Below are positions 55,390 through 64,000 of a DNA stretch of 64,000 nt, in pieces. The stretch spans positions 1,426,001 through 1,490,000 of the forward strand of contig OZ345384.1 in NCBI GenBank assembly GCA_977006965.1, read 5' to 3'. Every line of letters begins with the position of its first letter. Within the stretch, counting starts at the first letter, position 1. The position numbers and the translations under genes were made by a program. The notes beneath the pieces are model-generated. The model saw nothing but the letters and a program-made list of their open reading frames with translations, searched no databases and was not told where the DNA came from. The stretch comes from Phymatolithon calcareum. Taxonomy: Eukaryota > Rhodophyta > Florideophyceae > Hapalidiales.

Positions 55390-56669
55390 CCATTTCATCC
55401 ATGTAAATTCTTGACACACGACGAAAATGATGTACGACAGCGCAAAAATTACTGTCAGACGGCATATTTCAGGAGGCAGACGGGAATATTCCCGACACAA
55501 AAGGTTTAACCGAGGTGTGCTCCAAGATGATACACTGAGCAATCCTCACAGATCAGACTGACTCCATCGATAAGCATCGACAGTCTCGACTATGTAGATG
55601 ACGTCGTGCTTATAGACGCAATCACACTCAATGCGTCCCAAAGGATAATGAAGATACATGCCGTGGGCCCTCGAGGAAGCCGGGTTGGATATTTCTATAC
55701 CCAAAAGTTTTGCACAACATATTCATTCCAAAAGCTCTGTATCAGGCGTTACCGAGCAGGATATATAGAAAATGAAGTTTGAGTTTACCTGCGGAAGCTG
55801 CCGTAGAGCAATTCCAGACATGACATCCCTGGAAACCCACGAGCGCGTTGTAACGATCGCCGCACTCGCCGAGGTGTCCCGTACCTAAGTTCGTGCCTTT
55901 TCGGACATACGCTTTATTTTGCGTTCGGTGCTGACAGGAGTATCGGTGAATTGATCGATGCCGAAGGACGCAATAATCAAGCGGTTGATACTGACGGGCG
56001 CGAACCGCGCTCCATGGACTCAAGTAAGTGTCTGGAGAATTTTTGTGCGTGCTAGAATGCCCTACGCCACGCATGGCCTGCCCCAGTCGGCGACGGCGCA
56101 TCTGCGCGTGCGTGGAGACAATGGCGGGCAACGGAATGGGTGCGACACAACATTGAGTAATGCCTAGTCTTAGCTCTACAGTGTTAGAATTGCTACCTCT
56201 TAAAGGCAGGCCTCTAGCGATCCCGGACCTCGGGTAGAGGCACATCGCCATCGAATTCTCCCACTACTTTCAGCCGCGCGATCCCCTGGAAAGTGTTACA
56301 GCGTACAATATCGCCCCATCCCCGTCTTCGAAGCCGTCAATGAGTACGGATGCACATTTATTGGAACAATTATAGCCTTACGCAAATGGGTCGACTTCTG
56401 GCGTTTTGACTGGTATGTCCAACGGTATATCAGTGCAGAAGTATCCGTAGAATACTTCGACGCAAAAAGCGCAAGACGCTTTGCCTTGAACAAGCAGAAT
56501 GGGGTGTCGAATCAGCACCAGGGTCGAGTGTTCGGAGAAGGTACTGATCCGTGGCAGACCAGATTGTTCGTCAAAAGAGACATGAGCTAGTGAAGGACAT
56601 GGAAAAGGTGTAAAATGGAGCTGAAACTCTTTGGTATTGTGATGGTTTATAAGTACTTGGGAACAATGC
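55390..56669 (+). pseudogene. LINE reverse transcriptase, broken and cut by E14
   Basis: Translations in alternating frames give MMYDSAKITVRRH, then RFNRGVLQDDTLSNPH (the GV-Q-G-LSP block of non-LTR RTs), then SLDYVDDVVLIDA (55588-55626) with the YxDD active site. An FTCGSCRRAI-x-H zinc-finger-like segment follows near 55785. Near 56640 MELKLFGIVMVYKYLGTM matches the KYLG block downstream of LINE RT palms. Frameshifts and stops separate the blocks. The sequence ends exactly where the LTR of E14 starts (56670), so E14 inserted into this LINE or joined it. The fragment at 34890-35402 is a different part and possibly a different LINE. Confidence 0.6.
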
Positions 56670-57092
56670 TGTTGTTGGAGTTTATGGGAAGGTTGGTTGA
56701 GAAGTTGAGTTGAGTTGGTTGAGAGTTGTTCCTTTGATTTTAGTCGAACCGGGTCTAGGAACCTGGCTATCTAGAACTCAAAATCAGATCTAAAGTAGCT
56801 CTAGCATGCTAGATCTAATTATGTGACCTTGTCGACGACGGAGACGCACTCATAATAATATCATATCGTATGACACGTGTAATATACAATAATTCATCAA
56901 TTTTGATACTGAGTCAGGGAGTATGATCATCAGACTCCAATCATGTTCTGACAAGTTTCTTCTCTAATCTTACTATCTTCTCATTTCTAAACATTTTGTC
57001 GAACTCGAAGACACGTGTACACATGCACCGAGATCATAAAATCATAATGAATTGTTCTGTAGCTCTATCGTCAAGCAGATACACTTGCAACA
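56670..57092 (-). repeat. LTR-B2, 3' LTR of E14
   Basis: The LTR is 423 bp, TGTTGTTGG to GCAACA on the plus strand. It is most like the solo LTR at 20554-21028 (shared 'gctagatc' words in the middle). The TATA box is degraded to CTATCTAG. Confidence 0.82.
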
Positions 57093-57114
57093 CTCTCCCT
57101 TCATCGAGAGACTT

Positions 57115-59590
57115 TCACGCCTTTTGCCTGCAAATGCCCATGTCTTCTGCAAACCTTGCAGTCTTGACACCATCGAGCGGCTTAGTCAATGGGTTTGAAA
57201 CCATGGCCTCTGTTTTGCAATACTTAACTTTTATCTTAATGGCTGTCACAACGTCACGGACATAATGATATTCAATGTCAATATTCTTGTTCGGCTGCAT
57301 AAATGCAGTGTTTCCTCCGGTAGTAATCGCACACTGACTATCGTAAACACAGTCATGCAAATTTGCTTATCGAGACCATGGACATCGGCGATAAGCCTTG
57401 ATAGCCAGATAGCTTCTTTTGACGCAGCGCAAGAAGCGATATACTCTACCTCACATGCCGATGTTGCAACAATAGTTTGCTTTTTCGAGCGCAACCTTAT
57501 GGCTCCGCGTGCGAGTAAGAACACATACCCGATTGTCGATCATCGAGTGTCTCGGCATGTAGCCCAGTCGGCATTGGTATAACAAACTGGAACTAACTTA
57601 CTGTCTCTTCCGAAGAGAATGCCGTGGTCACGAGTTCTGGTAATGTTCCGAAGAACACGTTTGAAAGCCGTCCAGTGACGCGTCACTGGTTTCTCGCAGA
57701 ATGAAGACAGCTCGCCGACCGAGTCCGAGATGTCAGGACAAGTGCATTATTAAGTACATAAGACTCCCAATGGCAGGACGGTACTTCATCTGATACTGTC
57801 TCCGATATGTCGACTTCTTCAACTGCTCGACTCGATTGGCGTTGGTGCAGGTTTTGCGTTTTCCATGCCAAAGCGTTCCAAGACTGACTGAGCGTATACC
57901 GACTGCGAGAGATGAAGAGTGAGAAGTGGGCGATCTCGACGGATCTAAAATCCAAGAAACACACTTGCTTCGTCAAGGTCCTTCATCCCAGATCGCTTAT
58001 TCAGATACCCCTTGATCCAAACGATAGCAGAAGGGTCGTTTTCGGTGATCAACAAGTCATCCACCTACAAAGCCATTATCATGATGCTATCAGACCTGTG
58101 TCCAACATACAGACATGGATCGCTGGGACTACTTGTGAAGCCGAGTTCGTCGATCAGAAAACTTATCAATTTTTGCATGCCATTGTTGCAGTGCTTGTTT
58201 CAAGCCGTACAGTGGTTTGAGAAGCTTAGAAAATAGCTCCGGACACTTAAGATCTCGAAAGACGGATGGTATTTCCATGTATATGTCTTCGTCAAGGTCA
58301 CCATGAAGAAAGACTGTGATAACATCCATTTGATGTAGCTCCAAATCTTGTTCTGCAACCGTTGAAAGTAGTATACGGATAGAAGTGAACTTGACGACTA
58401 CGACATACGTTTCAGCATAGTTCTCCGCTGTTGGACGTGTGATAGCTTGGAGCTCAAATATCATCGCACTTTAATATCTGATCTCGGTACACGTATACAC
58501 GTGTCAAGATGTTGGACAAGATGTCTGAAAGCTTGGAGATATCAAGACTGGCTAGGACGCGTATCAAAATATGACTGGAGTATAATATCGATACCCCCAG
58601 ACTCAGCACCAAAAATGATGAATATTAGTATAGAACACGTGTCATACGAGATTATGGTGGGAAATTAGTAGGTTAATTACAATAATTAGGTTCACCGTCG
58701 TCAAGTGCTATCATAGCACATTTGATCAACTTCGGACCCCATCTCAAGTCTATATAACCATGATTTGGCGTCGTTCTTGTAACAAAACAAGGAACAACTC
58801 TCAATCAATTCAACTAAACTTCTCAACCAACCTTCCCATAACCTCCAACAACAACCCCATGCACCTGTCGGAACTCTTTGGCGACAATACGAACTTTAGG
58901 AGCTGTATCCTTGCCTTTGAATACGTACTTGCACGGAAGAACGTTCATACCGGATTTTCGAGGAACCAGTATCCAGGTGTTGTTCCGAGTGAGTGACGGT
59001 GGGGTGAGACCAAAACTTGAAGTTGCTTCGCTAAAAGTCTGAGATAACTGTTGAGAGGAGCAATTGTTTTGTAATGCGAGGTTGAGTGACTCGAAGGCAA
59101 GCATGGCACTATGAGCAGAGTCGTTCCAAAAGTCAGTAGATGGGTTTGACACCCGAGCTGACCTACGCAGAATGAGTTTTGCAACCAACTTTGCACTCTC
59201 GTTAGAAGCCGATGAGGTTATTGGATGCTCTCCATTATCAGCGTGATATCCATGACCGCAATTACTTTTGATGTCCTCTTCCAGATTATCCTCGGCTTCA
59301 ATTGTATCCTCAGGAATCTTGTCGACTTTGATATCAGGAGTGTCATCGAAGATATCAGTTTCAGCTCGATTTAGTCCGCAATCTAATTCGTCGAACGTCA
59401 CGTCCTAAGAAACAATCACATTCCGCAGCTCTGCATCCCAAATCTTGTACCCTTTTGACTGATTTGAGTATCTGAGCATAATGGCTTCACGAGTGCGACT
59501 ATCGAGTTCCTTCACTTTCTTTCTCGGGAGCACGTACCAACACTTGCTTCAAACACGCGCACGTGTTCCAAGTCAGGAGGGGCACCCATC
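57115..59590 (-). pseudogene. E14 IN end-RT-RNase H, degraded
   Basis: RNase H ends GICRQKA (57115). Catalytic words are visible: CEVEYIASC, DSQCAI, and in RT LXVDDLLI, where the Tyr codon of YVDD is a TAG (near 58068). Numerous frameshifts lie between 57700 and 58200. The linker part 58851-59401 is open (RRSARVSNPSTDFW, MNVLPCKYVFKGKD). The solo LTR interrupts RT between the ETYA region and HGV. Confidence 0.85.
58429..58850 (+). mobile_element. Solo LTR-B1 inside E14
   Basis: About 422 bp (425 if the end is CCAACAACA), TGTTGG to CCAACA. It lies opposite in orientation to E14 and interrupts its RT. A CACGTG motif is near 58499 and TATATAA near 58752. No clear TSD remains, probably through mutation of the old site. 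Confidence 0.82.
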
Positions 59591-59605
59591 GAAATGTGAT
59601 CGGGG

Positions 59606-59962
59606 TGTTGGAAGTGTGAAGCTTGGAGCTCTAGTCGCATCACACTTCAATATCAATGCTGATCTCGGTACACATGCACACGTGTCAAGTCGAAGGACAA
59701 AGTGTCTCAGAACTAAGAGATAAGAAGATTAGCGCTTACACGTGTCAGAGTATGATAAGAATCATTCTCCCCTCATTCAGTAGATAATATTTCATTTTAT
59801 CATGTTACACGTGTCATTTGATATTATGACAAATTTGTTTAGGGTTAAGATGTCTCCGTCGTCAACTAGGCCTTTTACCATGTCAACTCATCTCAACGTC
59901 AACCATTCAACCTCAACCAAACCTTTTCTTCAACCTCATCATCTCCTTAACCTCCAACGACA
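59606..59962 (+). repeat. LTR-A, 5' LTR of E15 with internal deletion
   Basis: The LTR is 357 bp instead of about 440. A deletion near 59880 removes the TATATAG box, the AATAAACCAAGGAAC block and their surroundings, joining the U3 GTCGTCAACTAGG word to the U5 CAACCATTCAACC end. The ends TGTTGG and CGACA remain. Confidence 0.87.
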
Positions 59963-60385
59963 GCTTATGGGCCCAGTCAACACATTCCAACCACCGCGTA
60001 TCTTCATCGTCGTCATCATCACCGGAGCTCATCCTTCGCCTTCGGACTCCGTCTTCTTCATCAACTTGGTTTTTGTTACAGCTCTCACGTTCTAGGCGTA
60101 CACCGCTCTAGGGTGTCGGCTACGATTGTGATCTATTCTGGCATTACGCCTGGCATTCTTGGCACACATACTTGCGTCTCCCTGCTCAATTACCAACACT
60201 GTGGTGCAAAACTCGTTGTTGTTTTTTAGTGGGGCCCGCTCGTACAAGTCACTTGTCTCACTTCGTCACACCAACCGATCGGATTTTCTCAAGACCCGGG
60301 TCACTCTGACTCGAAACGAATTTCCTATACGGGATAGATTGCCTTGACAGTTGACCTTGCGTTGACTCGCAGTGGACTCCCCGAA

Positions 60386-61565
60386 CGGATCTTCGACAAC
60401 TCACAAAGAACGCTGAAGGTCGAAAAACTAAACGAGACCAATTTCCATGCTTGGAAACATAAAATTCAGCTTTCATTCCGCGAACTCGATGAGTTCATCG
60501 AGGATGATCCACCGACACGGGACTCTGATGATTTCAAGCTCTGGCGTCGAAGCGACATCAAAGCGAAGGCAACTATCGGTCTTTCACTATCGGACGAGCA
60601 TCTCGAACATGTACAAGATATGGAAACGGCGAAAGAAATGTGGACGTCGATTACCAACATCTTCGAGCGACACACTCTTTTGAACAAATTGGCCGCTCGT
60701 CGCAAGTTCTATACCGCTACAATGCTCGAGGACGAGAAAATACTGCCCTGCACGACCCGAATTAGTCAGCTTGCATCCACCCTAAAGTTAATGGGTGTCG
60801 ATATCGACGACAAGGAAATGGCAATGGCTGTGCTCAACGGACTTCCGAAACGCTATAACAGCCTGATCAGTGCACTCGATGCACTCGGAAATGAAGACGA
60901 GTTATTCTCACTCGAATTCCTCAAGAGCCGATTACTCCAAGAAGAACAGTGCATGGCAATGCGCGTCGAAGCATCAACAGTGAAGTCTGAAAGTGCTGCA
61001 CTTTTCACTGCCAGACGTGGCGGAGAGCGCATTCGTGACTATTGCGACCATTGCCATAGACATAAAAGTCTAAAGTTTTGGACCAAGTTCCCTCACCTCT
61101 CTGCTGACGGTTATAGAAATCGAAATGGAAAGCAGGAAAAACTAGCTGCATTTATTTCTCATGAGTCAGAACCAGTTCGTGTGATGACAGATTCCGATTT
61201 TGTATGCCTGATGGCCAAAGTGCGCTCATCTGACATTCCCGAGAAGTCTAAGTCATGGATCGTCGACTCCCGAAGTACTTCGCATATGAGGTTTATCGAT
61301 ACATCTTCTGCTCCTACACGGAAACGTCGGCAACTGTGGAAATGGGAAGAAAAGAACAGGCCACGATCGCAGGAAAAGGTGATGCAATCATTACGCTCAA
61401 CGTGAACGGAATGTCGTCGAAATGCAGGCTGAAAGACGGGATGCACATACCAGACTTTGGATACTCTCTACTCTCCGTATCAAAAATGGACGAGTTAGGG
61501 TTCTGCATAACGTTCAAAAACGGACGCTGCTTCGTAAAGTCTCACTATGATACAATCGCAACAGG
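60386..61565 (+). pseudogene. E15 gag-protease fragment
   Basis: A deletion between two GACAA words fuses the leader-encoded RIFD to NSQ, removing the MDNSQ ATG. Gag is then open to a frameshift near 61290 (long frame 60344-61405, its start being a TTG). The zinc knuckle is damaged (CDHCH-RH with the final Cys replaced by Phe). The protease motif reads DSR instead of DSG. The second frame continues to TIATG at 61565, where the LTR-C interrupts. Confidence 0.87.
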
Positions 61566-61943
61566 TGTTGGAAATGTGACTGCTTAGAGCCCTTGTCGCA
61601 GTATACATTATCCTATGTCAGAAGTCTCTAACCATTTGTCATATGTTATGATAGAATCTATCCATGTTTTTTTCATCTTTACTGACAATGTTGCAGTTCA
61701 ATCAATTTCTTGATTGCTCATGTGATTGTCAGTAATTCAATCATTTTGCTGATTGTCATTGGCACTGTTGGTTGATTAATCATTTTGTTGATTGAATCAA
61801 TCAAAGTCGACAATTCAATCTTTTAGTTGATTGATTCAATCACAGTTAGTAGTGCAATGAGCATCAGAAGTCGTATCATACTTCAATCCGAGGCCTATAT
61901 AAGACCCGGATCTGAAGCCCTGACTCAATAACCCAAGGAACGC
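61566..61943 (+). mobile_element. LTR-C, truncated
   Basis: Starts TGTTGGAAATGTGACTGC as other LTR-C copies and is intact through the ATTGATT-rich U3, TATATAAG (near 61896) and AATAACCCAAGGAAC. It then breaks off before the 9-bp minisatellite and joins minus-strand copia sequence of E16. Confidence 0.8.
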
Positions 61944-63228
61944 AAACCTCTATCCTACAGATTTGATCTGTGGTCCATTCGAGAAGTACTGAACGTTTAA
62001 GTGCTTGAGCTGCTTTCTTGTGTAAGTTTCAGCGTACTTGTGGAACTTCTGAAAGAAGTCAAAACTCTCCGACTTCTTTCTCATTGTAAATACAGTGGTC
62101 CACTTGGAGTAGTCATCTATGAACGTGATCGAATGCACGAGACCGACGACGGAATTTGAACGTGAGCTACTGGACTTTGGAATTGGATCGCGATGACCTT
62201 TGCCGGGAGACAGCCTTGGCATGGGTGTGGTGGATCTGGACTGGAGGAGATGTTAATACATTTGACCACCCCATGGCGTACCATATCGGATATTCCGGAA
62301 GGATGGACATGAGCGAGCCGTTCTTGCCAGAGTTGGAGACTGGCAAAATAGGAAATTTCGTTAAGTTTATTTTCATCTCCAAGATCAGGTGAATACAAAT
62401 TCTTGCGTAAAGTACCTGATGCAATGGTTATATCATGCGCCTTAACAAAGCATCGGCTGGTTTTAAATGTAACTCCGTACCCATACTCATCCATTTTGGA
62501 CACATTCAGAAGTTTATCCAAAGTCTGGAATGTGCATCACGTCTCTCAGTTTGCTCTTTGACATTTTCCCGCCAACGTTAATCGTTATGATGGCATCACC
62601 TTTTCCAGCGATTGTGACTTTTTCTCTAGTTCCCATTTCGACAGTTAAAGACAATTCAGTATAAGAGCAAAAGATTGAACGATCGAAGGTCAAGTGTGAT
62701 GTGCTACCAGAGTCAATGATCCAGGTCTTTGACTTTTCAGGAATGTCTGAATTGCGCACCTTGGCCATTAGACATACGAAATCGGAGTCAGATATCGCTC
62801 AAATGAGCTGCGACTGATCAGTTACAAGTGCAGTTGGTTTAGCTGGCTTTCCATTTCGACGTTTGTATCCTTCTGGAGCGAGGTGCGGAAATTTGGTCCC
62901 ACACTATAATGCATGATGTACTGGACGATGACAATGGTCGCAGTAATCACGAATTTGTTCACCATCACGTATAGCAGTAAATAGAGCATCAGGCTCCGAT
63001 TTGACACTTGATGATTCGACTCGCATTGACATGCGCTGATCTTCTTGCAAAAGTCTGCTCTACGAACTCGAGCGAGAATGACTCATCTTCATTTCCAAGC
63101 GCATCCAGTGCACTGATCAATCTGTCGTAGCTCTCCGGAAGTCCGTTGAGCACAGCTATTGCCATTTCCTTGCCGTCGATATCGACACTCATTGACTTTA
63201 GGGTGGGTGGATGCGAGCTGACGAATTC
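61944..63228 (-). pseudogene. E16: degraded gag-PR-IN fragment
   Basis: Minus-strand copia sequence without LTRs of its own. Gag part is 62989-63228 (SLEFV, NGLPESYD), the zinc knuckle region is damaged near 62930, the protease DSGSTSH segment is in 62514-62768, the HHCC region in 62117-62521, and the integrase core in 61950-62222. A 51-bp deletion in the core joins LVHS to ITFIDD and removes the first catalytic Asp. Several frameshifts and a stop (GYSLLSVS region) are present. It is an old subfamily similar to F6. Confidence 0.83.
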
Positions 63229-63554
63229 GATACCTATAAAATGTATAGACCTGAGAACTCAACTAGACTTGATCAAAACCCTAATAGACGACGGAGACAC
63301 ACTAACCCTAAATATATTAGTCATAATATCATAAGATACGTGTAACATGAAAAAATCAAGAATTATCTACTGATTGAGGGCAGTATGATTGTTATAATCT
63401 TATTATACCTTGACACGTGTCACGGCGAATCATCATGAATCCATGTTCTGAGACACTTTGGATTTCGACTTGACACGTATACACGAGTACCGAGATCAAA
63501 CCTTGATTTTGAAGTGTGGTGCGACTAGTGCTCCAAGAAATCACACTTCCAACA
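63229..63554 (-). repeat. LTR-A, truncated
   Basis: The U3 side of an LTR-A, from just before the TATA region (tatagacctgag, near 63246) to the terminal CACTTCCAACA at 63554. The R-U5 part is missing at the junction with E16. Confidence 0.85.
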
Positions 63555-64000
63555 GAGAAAAGCCCCTACGAGAGTATAAAACCTAGAATCTCTGTCCTTG
63601 GTCAAGAGCTGCGACAAGGCACTGCTGTTTGTAAACCGGGCCGCTATTTTCACTATCCATTATGTAGAGTCTCGGGTCCTGTCCCATAAGTTTGCAAAAG
63701 AGTGTTCGTAAGGCCAGCGTGTGGACGAGGACCCTCTTCGATTGGAAAAAGTCCTATTTGTCTTAAGTTGCCCAGAAGATACCGCACTCAAGGTCTCGGG
63801 CATATTAAATCCAGACAACTGCGCTCGGGACTCTTTAGCGTACACAAACCCTTCCTTCCAACAGCTTTTTGGCATTTCTGGTACAGAACGTGTACGGAAG
63901 GAAGCTCGTCGTCTGATGCGAGCACCATGTTTTGTTCTAGCAAGACTTTTGCGCTCTGGTCGTGGGTTGGGCTGTCCAACGTATTTTTCAGCAGTAACTC
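63555..64000 (-). other. Unassigned end of window with open frames
   Basis: Two overlapping minus-strand frames (63660-63875, 71 codons; 63788-63979, 63 codons, open towards the window edge) have normal-looking composition but no recognised family. They could be the end of a gene lying beyond the window. Confidence 0.25.

Larger units (their letters stand above)
56670..59605 (-). mobile_element. E14: old 5'-truncated copia element
   Basis: Minus-strand order from the right: end of integrase, linker, RT, RNase H, PPT (AAGGGAGAG, 57093-57101), 3' LTR of type B2 (56670-57092). It is split by a solo LTR at 58429-58850 and truncated at 59605 by the LTR of E15. Many lesions indicate age. Confidence 0.85.
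59606..61565 (+). mobile_element. E15: copia 5' part with a promoter-deleted LTR
   Basis: E15 has a 5' LTR (59606-59962), a PBS-like GCTTATGGGCCCAG (59963-59976), leader, gag and protease, ending at 61565 where an LTR-C begins. It lost both its LTR promoter region and its gag start codon. Confidence 0.85.

Noticed and set aside
55742-56251. 169-codon minus frame
   Set aside because: Lies antisense to the LINE RT blocks; composition and lack of motifs suggest a shadow frame.

Overview
This is nuclear DNA of a eukaryote, almost entirely built of transposable elements. The host lineage cannot be fixed from the window. No rRNA, tRNA or CRISPR array is visible, and I see no host gene with a complete open frame. 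What can be read is a pile-up of Ty1/copia-type LTR retrotransposons (gag-PR-IN-RT-RNase H order, on both strands, many nested). They use a primer-binding site complementary to the anticodon stem-loop of initiator tRNA-Met, i.e. half-tRNA priming as in Drosophila copia, the hallmark of the hemivirus branch.

Layout. 1-1442: low-copy DNA with an LTR scrap. 1443-9473: E1 (+), split by E2 (-, 2106-7653, TSD GGTTT), which is full length with one nonsense codon. 9474-19137: E3 and E4 (-), two elements in tandem sharing one LTR (13589-14025). 19138-22853: E5 (-), carrying a solo LTR (TSD CATGT) and a gene-conversion tract. 22854-23630: decayed fragment F6. 23631-33811: E7 (+), an old copy split by E8 (-, 27043-32602, TSD GGAGT). 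E8 has an uninterrupted 1355-codon polyprotein and LTRs that differ at one base, so it is the best candidate for a young, active element.

33812-39500: low-copy region with a LINE reverse-transcriptase tail, a copy of an unclassified dispersed repeat, several perfect hairpins, and a minus-strand frame (38410-38937) joining a histone H4-like segment to a RING-H2 finger, separated by one stop codon. 39500-47277: four truncated copia copies (E9-E12) with two further LTR families, C and D. 47278-56669: low-copy region with a solo LTR (TSD GACCC) in a short frame, a possible Tc1-like transposase remnant, three more copies of the dispersed repeat, and a LINE RT domain cut off by a copia LTR. 56670-63554: old copia copies E14-E16 with solo or truncated LTRs. 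63555-64000: unassigned.

How it works together: one apparently competent element (E8) sits among defective relatives that share its PBS, polypurine tract and LTR ends. Some defective copies share the same lesion (E4/E5, E7/E10), so broken lineages have been multiplied, by trans-mobilisation or by segmental duplication. Mosaic LTRs and conversion tracts show the copies exchange sequence.
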